DNA of 64,000 nucleotides. It comes from Roseovarius faecimaris. Lineage in GTDB: Bacteria > Pseudomonadota > Alphaproteobacteria > Rhodobacterales > Rhodobacteraceae. Below are positions 27,029-37,509 of this stretch, piece by piece. Below the pieces are notes generated by a model. That model worked only from the letters and a program-made list of their open reading frames with translations. It ran no database searches and was not told where the DNA came from. Numbering within the stretch: position 1 is the stretch's first letter; each line of letters starts with the position of its first letter. A program made the translations under genes and the position numbers. The stretch spans positions 2,424,501-2,488,500 of the forward strand of contig NZ_CP034348.1 of assembly GCF_009762325.1 (NCBI RefSeq), given 5' to 3'.

Positions 27029-27946
27029 ATGGTCTGGATCATTCTCACGGGGCTGCTGCCGATATTCCTGCTGGTGCTGCTTGGCGGGGCGGTGCGCGGG
27101 CGGCTGAGCGAGAACGCCTGGGCGGGCCTCGATCGGCTCAATTTCGAAATCCTGTTTCCCGCGCTGATCTTCACAGCGGCAGCGGCGCGGCCGATCGATC
27201 CTGGCAATTTGCTGATTGTGGGGCCGCTTGTCTGGGCGATATCGGCATTCGGTCTGGGGCTGGGCTGGCTCGCCCGCCCTTACGGGCCGTCTCGCTTTCT
27301 CGATTTCGCCGGGGCCTGGCAGACCGCGTGGCGGTTCAACACCGCGCTTGGCTTCGTGTTGGTGAGCGCGCTGCCCTCGGCGGATGTTGGGCTTTATGCG
27401 ATTGCCATCGGGCTTGGCATTCCGATGGTCAATATCTTTGCCGTCACGGCGCTCTCGCGGGGTGAGGGGCTGGGCCTGGGGCTGGCGCTGCGCAAAGTGG
27501 CGCTGAACCCGTTCCTGCTGGCTTCGCTGGCGGGCGTGGCGGTGGGGCTGAGCGGTTTGACCATCCCAGCCCCGGTGATGGCCCCGGTCGAGATGCTGGC
27601 GCAGGCGGCGATCCCTGTGGCGCTGATTTCCATAGGCGCCACGCTGCGCTGGGGGGCGCTGGCGCGGCTGGACAGGTTTTCGGGGATATTGGTGGGCACG
27701 AAGCTGGTGGCGCTGCCTGCGGTGGTGGCCGGGGTGGCGGTGGGTTTGGGGATATCGCACCCCATTGTGCCGGTTCTGGTGATCTTTGCAGGCCTTCCCA
27801 CGGCGAGCGCCGCGCATGTGCTGGCGGCGGGGTTCGGCGCGGACCGGGCGCTTTGTGCCACGCTGATCGCGCAGGGCACGCTCTTGAGCGCGGTAACGCT
27901 GCCGGTGTGGATGGCAGTTGCGGAGGGGTTGGGCGGACTGCCCTGA
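27029..27946 (+). CDS. AEC family transporter (auxin efflux carrier superfamily)
   Basis: 305 residues with about ten hydrophobic segments in the two five-helix halves of the AEC fold. The first helix and polar stretch ILTGLLPIFLLVLLGGAVRGR and the later LPAVVAGVAVGLGISHP fit the family. AEC carriers export or import small organic acids and amino acids; the substrate cannot be inferred. A GTGGAGG site precedes the ATG. Confidence 0.82.
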   Translation: MVWIILTGLLPIFLLVLLGGAVRGRLSENAWAGLDRLNFEILFPALIFTAAAARPIDPGNLLIVGPLVWAISAFGLGLGWLARPYGPSRFLDFAGAWQTAWRFNTALGFVLVSALPSADVGLYAIAIGLGIPMVNIFAVTALSRGEGLGLGLALRKVALNPFLLASLAGVAVGLSGLTIPAPVMAPVEMLAQAAIPVALISIGATLRWGALARLDRFSGILVGTKLVALPAVVAGVAVGLGISHPIVPVLVIFAGLPTASAAHVLAAGFGADRALCATLIAQGTLLSAVTLPVWMAVAEGLGGLP

Positions 27947-28009
27947 GCCCTCCGGCGGCCGATTTGACCGCAACAGCACCTCAACACCCGGCACCCACCC
28001 CGATGACGG

Positions 28010-28699
28010 TTAAAGATGCACCCACTTCTCATAAAAGCGAATATCCTCCTGAAGCGATGCCCGAACTGCTGAGAGCGCAGCGGCGTCGGCGTAAAAGGCA
28101 TCCTTCAGGCTATGATAATCCGGAAGCTGAAGATCCGTTCGGTTTACCCGGCTGAATTCTCCGTCCAGCCCGGTTGCGCGACCAATTTCTTCGGGATTGT
28201 CGCGCAGGGTGGAGTAATCTTTGATGGCATCGAACTGCCCCATATCGACGCCGTCAAAATAGCACCCGTGATAGAAATTTCGGATATTTGGCAAACTGGC
28301 AAATTCGGGAATGGTCAGGTTTTCAACAACCAGTTTCCGCCGCAACGCATTCGCCTTCAACATCTGCGGCGTGTTGGTATCCGACTTCCAGTAAAAATAG
28401 TTCGAAACGAGGCGTTCGACGGGGTCGCGCAGGATGGTCGCCCGGCACATTGCCCTGACATTGTGATATTTGCCGATCCAGAAATGACCATAAACGGCTT
28501 TCTTGCCTTGCAACGAAGAGAGATGATCTTGCTGCAAATACGCTGACCGATCCGTATTGAAGAGAGCTTCTGGATTGGTAATTCGATCTGCATAGTCCAA
28601 GTGGAGCGACGGGCCATACTTGCGCATGGCGGCCTGCCGAACGGAAATACCACCCGTCTTTGGGACATGCACGAAGATAAGGTCGAGTGTCACCGGCAT
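28010..28699 (-). CDS. Sulfotransferase family protein
   Basis: 229 residues. HVPKTGGIS (residues 11-19) is the 5'-phosphosulphate loop, and LRDPVERLVSNYFYW (90-104) holds the Arg and Ser that bind the 3'-phosphate of PAPS. It would transfer sulphate to a carbohydrate or other acceptor. Base composition differs from its surroundings: two 60-base lines counted by eye give 45-47% GC in a region otherwise well above 60%. That suggests recent transfer. It sits between the AEC gene and rpoD. Confidence 0.78.
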   Translation of the reverse strand: MPVTLDLIFVHVPKTGGISVRQAAMRKYGPSLHLDYADRITNPEALFNTDRSAYLQQDHLSSLQGKKAVYGHFWIGKYHNVRAMCRATILRDPVERLVSNYFYWKSDTNTPQMLKANALRRKLVVENLTIPEFASLPNIRNFYHGCYFDGVDMGQFDAIKDYSTLRDNPEEIGRATGLDGEFSRVNRTDLQLPDYHSLKDAFYADAAALSAVRASLQEDIRFYEKWVHL

Positions 28700-28735
28700 G
28701 ATCCGACCCGCCAGGATTGCTCTTTCAGCCGTGGC

Positions 28736-30718
<1,983 letters not shown>

Positions 30719-30732
30719 GCAAGTCTCCTTAC

Positions 30733-30792
30733 GTGATTCGGGCGGTCGGGTGATTCGGTTAGACCGAATCATTAGCGCGATCTGGTGATTCG
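30733..30792. promoter_or_regulatory. Cluster of four GANTC (CcrM) sites in the rpoD leader
   Basis: GANTC occurs at 30735-30739, 30752-30756, 30766-30770 and 30787-30791. Three of the four sit in an exact 8-base direct repeat, GTGATTCG, at 30733, 30750 and 30785. The second and third GANTC also form an inverted repeat (GATTCGG / CCGAATC) around TTAGA. In alphaproteobacteria GANTC is methylated by CcrM, and clusters in promoters can be read by GcrA and related regulators. Confidence 0.6.
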
Positions 30793-30840
30793 CACACCCG
30801 TTTACCCTGTTTTTCTTACCCAAACCTCAGGAAAGTTGCT

Positions 30841-32787
30841 TTACCGTCCCGGTTCGGAATTCTTGATTTCATTCAGAAGCGCGTCGAGCCGCGCCTTTTC
30901 CTCTCGTTTCAGGCGCGCGCCATTGTCGGCAAGGTCGTACTCGGCGCGGTCCTCCTGTTCGCTTCGCAACGCACGATTGCGGGCCTCGGCGGCCTGATGC
31001 AACCGGTAGGTCACGCTTTCGTCGGCCACGTGGCTGATATCCTCGCTCGCCTCGCTGATCTCGGCGGCAAGCCCGCGATGGGCGTCCAGTTTGGCAAGCT
31101 CCTCGGCCATGGTCATCCGGGCGATCTCCTGCTCTGCGGGGCGGCGGACCGAGGGGGCCAGCGCGACATGGGGCAGGCGCAGCAGCTTTTCAAGGGCGTC
31201 CGCGCCGATCTTCTGCTCGATATAGAGCGCGAGGCTTTCGGCACCAGTATCGGCATGATGCAGGATGACGTCGCGCAGGCGGGCATGATCGGGGTTGGTG
31301 CAATCCATGGCTTCGAGGGCGTGCTCGAACTCCTCAACCACGTCCGGGCAAAGGGCAGCCGTGGCCAGAATGACCGCTTCGCGCATCTGGATCGTGGCCG
31401 CCTCGCCCGCCGCCACGAGAAGCGAGGCCTTGGCCGCCGGAGTTGCCGGGTCGGGCGCATTCCACTTGCGGCGTGGGCCGGACCGGGGCTGCGCGGGGGC
31501 TCGCCGGGAGAACAGCTCCCAGCGCATGTCCTTGATGGCCTGGCCGTAATGCGAGCGGATGGATGGATCGCGGATCAGCAGAATCTTCTCGCGCAGCGCC
31601 TTGTCGAGCGCCGCCTTGCGCTCGGGGCTGTCAAAGACGCGGCCTTCGGTTTCGCGGTTCCACAGAAGCTGCACCATAGGCAGCGCCCGGTCGAGCACCG
31701 CCTGCACGGCCCCTGGGCCTTCGGCGCGAATGAGGTCGTCAGGGTCCTGCCCCTCGGGCATGAGGGCAAAGCGCAGGGATTTTCCGGCCTCCAGCAGCGG
31801 CAGCGCGAGGTCGATGACCCGGTGCGCGGCGCGCAGGCCCGCCGTGTCGCCATCCAGCGCGATGATCGGTTCGTCCGCCATGCGCCAGAGCATTTGCAGC
31901 TGCGTCTCGGTCACGGCCGTTCCAAGCGGGGCGACCGAGGCCGTAAAGCCGCCTTCGCTGAGCGCGATCACGTCCATGTAACCTTCGGCGACGATCAGCG
32001 GCTGCCCCTTGCCGCAGGCCTCACGCGCGGGCCCGTGATTATAGAGAGTGCGCGATTTGTCGAAGAGTGCCGTCTCGGGCGAGTTCAGGTATTTGGCGTT
32101 GTCATTCGGGTCCATCGCCCGCCCGCCAAAGGCGATGCACCGCCCCCGCGCGTCGCGGATCGGGAACATGATGCGCCCGCGGAAGGTGTCATAGGGCTTG
32201 CCCCCCTTCTGGGAGGGTTTGGCAAGGCCCGCGTCGAGGATCATCTGATCGTCCACGCCCTTGGCCTTCAGATGATCCCACAGCCCCTGCCAGGCATCGG
32301 GGGCAAAGCCGATCTCGAACCGCTCCTGCGTTGCCTCGGCAAGCCGCCTGCCAGCGAGGTAATCGCGCGCCGCCGCCCCTGCCCCGGTCTTGAGCTGGAG
32401 CTTGAAATGCTTGACGGCCAGTTCCATCACCTCGGCGAGTTGGCTGGCGCGGTCGGCCTTGGCCTGCGCCTGCGGATCGCGGTCCGGCATCTGCATCCCG
32501 GCCTCTGCGGCGAGGATGCGCACCGCCTCCATGAAGTCCACATTTTCGGTGTCCTTCACAAAGGAAATCGCGTCGCCCTTCGCGTGACAGCCAAAGCAAT
32601 AATAGAAACCCTTGCGGTCATCGACGTGAAAGCTGGCCGTCTTTTCCTGGTGAAAGGGGCACGGCGCCCACATGTCGCCCTTGCCCTGGTTCGACTTGCG
32701 CGCATCCCACATGACCTTTCGGCCCACCACCTGGCTGAGCGAGGTGCGGGTGCGCAATTCATCCAGGAAACCGGGTGGCAGCGACAT
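30841..32787 (-). CDS. dnaG: DNA primase
   Basis: 648 residues. The N-terminal zinc-binding domain has Cys43, His46, Cys64 and Cys67 (APCPFHQEK, YYCFGCHAKG). The TOPRIM catalytic part contains LIVAEGYMDVIAL (about residue 265) and ALDGDTAG (about residue 308). The C-terminal helicase-binding region is Glu-rich and helical. It lays primers for replication. Position just upstream of rpoD matches the macromolecular-synthesis operon, here without rpsU. Confidence 0.96.
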   Translation of the reverse strand: MSLPPGFLDELRTRTSLSQVVGRKVMWDARKSNQGKGDMWAPCPFHQEKTASFHVDDRKGFYYCFGCHAKGDAISFVKDTENVDFMEAVRILAAEAGMQMPDRDPQAQAKADRASQLAEVMELAVKHFKLQLKTGAGAAARDYLAGRRLAEATQERFEIGFAPDAWQGLWDHLKAKGVDDQMILDAGLAKPSQKGGKPYDTFRGRIMFPIRDARGRCIAFGGRAMDPNDNAKYLNSPETALFDKSRTLYNHGPAREACGKGQPLIVAEGYMDVIALSEGGFTASVAPLGTAVTETQLQMLWRMADEPIIALDGDTAGLRAAHRVIDLALPLLEAGKSLRFALMPEGQDPDDLIRAEGPGAVQAVLDRALPMVQLLWNRETEGRVFDSPERKAALDKALREKILLIRDPSIRSHYGQAIKDMRWELFSRRAPAQPRSGPRRKWNAPDPATPAAKASLLVAAGEAATIQMREAVILATAALCPDVVEEFEHALEAMDCTNPDHARLRDVILHHADTGAESLALYIEQKIGADALEKLLRLPHVALAPSVRRPAEQEIARMTMAEELAKLDAHRGLAAEISEASEDISHVADESVTYRLHQAAEARNRALRSEQEDRAEYDLADNGARLKREEKARLDALLNEIKNSEPGR

Positions 32788-32837
32788 GGAATATATATCG
32801 GCCCGATAGCCGCCCGTGTCCAGAGCGCCGCACCGGA

Positions 32838-33128
32838 TTATTGTGCGAGGCAGGCCGCCTCATAGGCCATCGCCACATCGGCGGTAAGCTGCTCTTCGGG
32901 GAGGGAATAAACCCAGGCAACGATCGGTTCGACAGCCGCCGTATAGCTGGCCCTGGGGCCGTCGAGCGCGATGGTGATCGTCTCTGCGGTCCTGTCCTGC
33001 GCGGCCCCCGCGGCGCGTTCGGTCACCGCCAGCCCCGCGATCTCGGCGGACACAGTGCAGAGTTCAGCCTGATCCTGTGCCAGCAGAGGCGTGGCCAGGA
33101 GAATAAGAGGATAGCAAAAACGGAACAT
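32838..33128 (-). CDS. Small exported protein, unknown function
   Basis: 96 residues from the ATG at 33128. The start MFRFCYPLILLATPLLAQDQ is a signal peptide, which decides this start over 33167. The mature part is acidic, with two Cys (ELCTV, EAACLAQ) that could pair. No domain is recognised. It follows the sox operon after a pair of hairpins, so it likely has its own promoter. Confidence 0.6.
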   Translation of the reverse strand: MFRFCYPLILLATPLLAQDQAELCTVSAEIAGLAVTERAAGAAQDRTAETITIALDGPRASYTAAVEPIVAWVYSLPEEQLTADVAMAYEAACLAQ

Positions 33129-33197
33129 ACACACCCTCGCGCGATGAAAACAGACTGCCCTTTTCAAATCACAGAGTCACCGCAAACACCAGCGCCG

Positions 33198-33243
33198 CCA
33201 TTTTCTGTGTCAGAAAATGGGGCAGAAAATGTTTCATTTTCTG
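33198..33243 (-). terminator. Tandem AT-rich hairpins at the end of the sox operon
   Basis: The first hairpin is CCATTTTCTG / CAGAAAATGG (33198-33220, TGT loop). The second is CAGAAAATG / CATTTTCTG (33223-33243) and overlaps the last codons of soxG. Both share one core with the first hairpin after kpsC. They probably end the sox transcript. Confidence 0.65.
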
Positions 33244-33788
33244 GCTTGGCGCGCCGCGACACTCTCCATCGCCTCGGTCAGGTCCTGCACGAGGGTTTCG
33301 GCAAAGGCGCGGAATACCATGATCAGGTAGCTGTCTTCGCCGATGCGGGTGATCGAGCTCATCATGTGCCGCAGATCGCTGCGCGCGGTATGCCCGGTCT
33401 TGAACCTGTCTGCCCGCAGATCAAGCGGCGTGAGCCGGGCCAGCACCTCGCGCGCGCCCGTCCCTTCCAGCCGGACAACGGCCCAGCCATCGGACTGGTC
33501 TGTCAGCGCCGCATGCCGGGCCAGCGCGGGATCGGGCGGCGGCCCCATCAGCAGCGCCATATCCCGACCGAACCAAAGCGCCCGCGCGCCCGTCTTGCCG
33601 GTGGCGCGGTTGGGCTGTGGCAGCGCCATGCCATGCGCGGATTTGAGCACGTCCGACAGCGCGCTTTGCTGTCCCGCAAAGGGGGCAAGAGAGGTCAGCA
33701 CCCCGGTGTCGGCCTCAGACATCGTCACGCGGCCAATCGTCAGAGGCAGAAGGCCCTCGCAAGGGGATCTGGGCGTCAGTTCAACCAC
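33234..33788 (-). CDS. soxG: Sarcosine oxidase gamma subunit
   Basis: 184 residues from a GTG at 33788 with a strong AAGGAGG site eight bases upstream; it overlaps the soxA stop. The upstream TTG at 33812 is less likely. The start VVELTPRSPCEGLLPL and the later GWAVVRLEGTGAREVLARLTPLDL and HMMSSITRIG fit SoxG, which is related to the GcvT-like fold. It is the smallest-role subunit of the heterotetrameric enzyme and the last gene of the operon. Confidence 0.9.
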   Translation of the reverse strand: MVELTPRSPCEGLLPLTIGRVTMSEADTGVLTSLAPFAGQQSALSDVLKSAHGMALPQPNRATGKTGARALWFGRDMALLMGPPPDPALARHAALTDQSDGWAVVRLEGTGAREVLARLTPLDLRADRFKTGHTARSDLRHMMSSITRIGEDSYLIMVFRAFAETLVQDLTEAMESVAARQARK

Positions 33789-36711
33789 GGGTGCGCCCTC
33801 CTTCCAGATCAAAGGCGATGGGGTCCGTCACCTCGCAGAGCGTTTCCACCCCGCTCAGATGATCCACCATGCGGATCACCTCGCCATGGCGCGCGCGGCC
33901 GTTGCGCAGAAACCCCATGGCCAGATTGGTGCCCAGCGTGGGCGAAAAGGCAACAGAGGTGATATAGCCCTGATCATTGACCCGCGTGGCCTCGTCATCG
34001 GCGTTGAAGAGATGCGCCCCGCCCACCAGCATCTTGACCGCGCCCGCGGGGCGCAGGCCGACAAGCTGTTCGCGCTCAGGCTCGTTGAGACCGGGGCGCG
34101 CGGCGAGCGCCTTGCCGATACAGTCTTTCCCCTCGCTGATCATGCGCTGCATGCCGATATCGAAGGCGGTCACGCGGCCGTGAATCTCGGCATGGGTGAT
34201 AAAGCCTTTCTCGATCCGCAGCACGTTGAGCGCCTCCATCCCATAGGCACCGCCGCCCATCGCCTTGGCGCGCGCGACCAACTCGCGAAAGAGGCTCTCG
34301 CCATAGCGCGCGGGTACGGCCAGTTCATAGGCATGTTCACCCGAGAAGGAGATGCGGAACAGCCGCGCCTCGACGCCGCCCACCCGCACCGGCCCGCAGG
34401 CCATGAAGGGAAAACCGGCATCGTCGACCGGCGCCTCCAACAGGTCATTCAGCAGCGCGCGCGACTTCGGCCCGGCCACGGCGAACTGCGCCCATTGCTC
34501 GGTGACCGAGATCATGCGCAAATCCCATTCGGGGTGCAGACATTGATGCACAAACTCAAGATGCCGCATGACCTGCCCGGCTGCGGCGGTCGTGGTGGTC
34601 ATCACATAGTGATGATCGCCCAGCCGCGCGCAGGTGCCATCATCCATCACATGCCCGTCTTCGCGCAGCATCAGCCCGTATCGGACACGGCCCAGTTTGA
34701 GCGTGGAAAAGCGATTGGTGTAGACGAGATCAAGCAGCTTTGCCGCATCCGGCCCCTGGATGTCGATCTTGCCCAAGGTCGAGACATCAGCCACCCCCAC
34801 AGCCTCGCGCACATGAGTCACTTCGCGGTCACAGGACTGGCGCCAATGGGTCTCGTCCGCGCGTCTGAACACCGAAGGGCGGTACCACAGACCCACTTCG
34901 AGCATCTCGGCCCCCATCTCAAGTGAGGCGTGATGCGAGGTGGTCAGGCGGCGCGGGGCAAAGCCCATGCCCTGCGCCCCGGCCCCCATCGCGGCGATGC
35001 TGACCGGCGTATAGGGCGGACGGAACGTGGTGGTGCCGGTTTCGGGAATGCCGGAGCCCGTCGCGTCGGCCAGCACCGCCAGGGCGGCGACGTTGGAATT
35101 CTTGCCCTGATCGGGGGCCATGCCCTGGGTGGTGTAACGCTTCATATGCTCGACAGAGCGGAAGTTTTCCTGCGCGGCCTGTTTGACATCCTTGACGGTC
35201 ACGTCGTTCTGGAAATCAAGCCAGGCGCGGCCCGTCCCCTCCACACTCCAGAGCGGGAAGATGGCATAAGGGTTGTCCTCGGCCCGTGGCAGGGGCGTGT
35301 CTTTGGCGGCGAAGCCCAGCGCCTGGACAGCGCGCGCGCCCGCGTCAGCCCCGCTTTGCAGACAGGCATGGGTCGAGAAATGCCCGGCGGCGGCGCCTGC
35401 GGCCTCCAGCCCGGGCACGGCGTCCGGCACCGGAAGGAAGGCGAGACGATCGGTATCCCACACGGGCCGCGCGCCCATGTGACAGGTCAGATGCACCGTG
35501 GGGTTCCAACCGCCCGACATGGCCAGGCAATCGGCCTTGAGCTTCTCCTGCCCGCCGGTCGTCTGGATGGTGATCGCCTCAAGTCCCTTGCGGCCTTCGG
35601 TGTTACAGACATCTGCCCCGGCGAAGAACGGAATATCGAGGCTGCATTTGGCGTCATGCCGCGTGTCGATCAGCGCGCTCACATGCACCCCCGCCTCGAT
35701 CAGGTCGGCGGCGGTGCGATGCGCGTTGTCGTTGTTGGCAAACACCGCCACGTTGCGCCCGGGTGCAACGCCCCAGCGGTTTACATAGGCGCGCACGGCA
35801 GAGGCCATCATCACGCCGGGACGGTCGTTATTGGCAAAGGCCACCGGGCGTTCAATGGCCCCGGCCGCCAGAACCGCGCGTTTGGCTGCGATGCGCCAGA
35901 AGGTTTCTCGCGCGGCGCCGGGGCGTGCGGCCACATCGGGCGAGGACCGCTCCAACGCGCCATAGCTGCCCTGATCATAGGCCCCGGTGACGGTGGTGCG
36001 GGTCATGAGCCGGATGTTGGGCATTCCGGCCAGCTCCTCGGCCAGTTCGCTGGCCCAGATATGCCCGGGCAGGCCGTCCACCTCCAGCGTCTCGCCATTC
36101 AGCCGGCCGCCGGGGGTGACGTCCTCGTCGGCCAGGATCACATCGGCCCCGGCGCGCGCTGCGGCAAGTGCGGCCATCAGCCCCGCAGGCCCGGCCCCGA
36201 TCACCAGAAGATCGCAATGCGCAAAGGCCTTGTCATATTTGTCGGAATTGTCGACGCCGGACAACGCACCCAAGCCTGCGGCGCGGCGGATGAAGGGCTC
36301 ATAGACCCGCTCCCAGAAGCTCTTGGGCCACATGAAGGTCTTGTAATAGAAACCCGCACCCAGGAATGGCGCGAACAGGTCGTTGATGGCCAGCAGATCA
36401 AAATCGAGCGAAGGCCAGCAATTCTGACTGCGGGCCATAAGACCCTCGTGCAGCTCCAGCGTGGTGGCGCGCACATTCGGCTCCTGCGCGCCCGAGAAGC
36501 CGGTGGTGACCAGCGCGTTGGGCTCTTCGCTGCCGGCGGTCAGGATGCCGCGCGGACGGTGGTATTTGAACGACCGGCCCACGAGGCGCACATCGTTGGC
36601 CAGCAACGCCGAGGCCAGCGTATCGCCGGGATAGCCGAAATAGTCGCGGCCATCGAAGCTGAACCTGATGGGCCGCGTGCGATCGACGCGCCCCTTGCCG
36701 TCGATCCTCAT
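33781..36711 (-). CDS. soxA: Sarcosine oxidase alpha subunit
   Basis: 976 residues. The N-terminus (RPIRFSFDGRDYFGYPGDTLASALLAN) is the ferredoxin-like part. A Rossmann NAD-binding motif GAGPAG is at 172-177. The C-terminal third (from about residue 600) is an aminomethyltransferase (GcvT)-type domain that binds tetrahydrofolate. The enzyme oxidises sarcosine to glycine, giving hydrogen peroxide and 5,10-methylene-tetrahydrofolate. It overlaps soxD by four bases and soxG by eight. Confidence 0.96.
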   Translation of the reverse strand: MRIDGKGRVDRTRPIRFSFDGRDYFGYPGDTLASALLANDVRLVGRSFKYHRPRGILTAGSEEPNALVTTGFSGAQEPNVRATTLELHEGLMARSQNCWPSLDFDLLAINDLFAPFLGAGFYYKTFMWPKSFWERVYEPFIRRAAGLGALSGVDNSDKYDKAFAHCDLLVIGAGPAGLMAALAAARAGADVILADEDVTPGGRLNGETLEVDGLPGHIWASELAEELAGMPNIRLMTRTTVTGAYDQGSYGALERSSPDVAARPGAARETFWRIAAKRAVLAAGAIERPVAFANNDRPGVMMASAVRAYVNRWGVAPGRNVAVFANNDNAHRTAADLIEAGVHVSALIDTRHDAKCSLDIPFFAGADVCNTEGRKGLEAITIQTTGGQEKLKADCLAMSGGWNPTVHLTCHMGARPVWDTDRLAFLPVPDAVPGLEAAGAAAGHFSTHACLQSGADAGARAVQALGFAAKDTPLPRAEDNPYAIFPLWSVEGTGRAWLDFQNDVTVKDVKQAAQENFRSVEHMKRYTTQGMAPDQGKNSNVAALAVLADATGSGIPETGTTTFRPPYTPVSIAAMGAGAQGMGFAPRRLTTSHHASLEMGAEMLEVGLWYRPSVFRRADETHWRQSCDREVTHVREAVGVADVSTLGKIDIQGPDAAKLLDLVYTNRFSTLKLGRVRYGLMLREDGHVMDDGTCARLGDHHYVMTTTTAAAGQVMRHLEFVHQCLHPEWDLRMISVTEQWAQFAVAGPKSRALLNDLLEAPVDDAGFPFMACGPVRVGGVEARLFRISFSGEHAYELAVPARYGESLFRELVARAKAMGGGAYGMEALNVLRIEKGFITHAEIHGRVTAFDIGMQRMISEGKDCIGKALAARPGLNEPEREQLVGLRPAGAVKMLVGGAHLFNADDEATRVNDQGYITSVAFSPTLGTNLAMGFLRNGRARHGEVIRMVDHLSGVETLCEVTDPIAFDLEGGRTRG

Positions 36712-36980
36712 GCGCCTGCCCCTTTCACGTCAGAGGCCAGTTCGCAGGACAGGACCTCATGCGTGGCGGTATCGCGGGTCACAACCAGCCAGGCCGCGCA
36801 GCCGCCTTCGTGATACCAGAGATCCCGCGTGACGCCACAGGGGTTGTCGCGGTTATGCACGTAGTCGTCCCAGGTGTCGGCGGGCGCGTCCGCATCCGGG
36901 CGCTCCAGCGCCGTGGCAGCACCGACATAGTAGAATTCGCGGCGGTCGCGGTCTCCGCAATGGGGGCAGGTCAGGCGCAT
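36708..36980 (-). CDS. soxD: Sarcosine oxidase delta subunit
   Basis: 90 residues. The likely zinc ligands are Cys5, Cys8, His57 and Cys61 (LTCPHCGDR, WYHEGGCAAW), the pattern known in SoxD. The start is one base after the stop of the inserted secreted-protein gene (TGACATG), and the end overlaps soxA by four bases, so all are translated from one message. Confidence 0.95.
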   Translation of the reverse strand: MRLTCPHCGDRDRREFYYVGAATALERPDADAPADTWDDYVHNRDNPCGVTRDLWYHEGGCAAWLVVTRDTATHEVLSCELASDVKGAGA

Positions 36981-36981
36981 G

Positions 36982-37509
36982 TCAGTTCTCTACCAAGGCG
37001 AGGCAAGCCGACTGATCGACCCGGTTGAGCCGGTACTTGACCGTTTGTCCCGGCTGTTCCGCAAGGTCGATCGCACCGCCGCAGCCCTCGGTATCGCCAA
37101 CCATGAGATATTCGGTCGCGATGGTCATGGCGCTGTCGGTTTCACCGGAAACGGTAAACCAGCCGCCATCGCAATCCACAGAGCAGCCCCTGATGCCATT
37201 GCTATCCTTCCAGCAGACCAGCGACTGATCCAGCCGTTGCGCGCCAAGCCCGGCACGCTTCACATGGCCCTGTTCGGCAAAGTCCACGACCAGATAGGCA
37301 TAGCGATCCGTCGTGTCGTAATGGGTCTGATCCTGGATCAGCAGATAGACCGCGCGGGCCACCTGATCGGGATGGGCGTCAAGATGGGCCTGGCTGTATT
37401 CGCGGGTATAGCAGCCGGGCGTCGGCCCCTCCTGGGCGGTGGCCATGGCGCACAGGCTCATCGCCAGGGTGCTAGTGAAGATTATGCTGCGCACCGGTCG
37501 CCTCCTCAT
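36982..37509 (-). CDS. Secreted Cys-rich protein inserted between soxB and soxD
   Basis: 175 residues. The N-terminus MRRRPVRSIIFTSTLAMSLCAMATAQ is a signal peptide. The mature protein has several Cys (GCYTRE, LVCWKD, RGCSVDCDGGW, EGCGGAI), suggesting disulphides, so it should act outside the cytoplasm. It overlaps the soxB end by 38 bases and stops one base before soxD. No domain is recognised. The canonical order is soxBDAG, so this gene is an extra member whose link to sarcosine oxidation is unknown. Confidence 0.7.
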   Translation of the reverse strand: MRRRPVRSIIFTSTLAMSLCAMATAQEGPTPGCYTREYSQAHLDAHPDQVARAVYLLIQDQTHYDTTDRYAYLVVDFAEQGHVKRAGLGAQRLDQSLVCWKDSNGIRGCSVDCDGGWFTVSGETDSAMTIATEYLMVGDTEGCGGAIDLAEQPGQTVKYRLNRVDQSACLALVEN

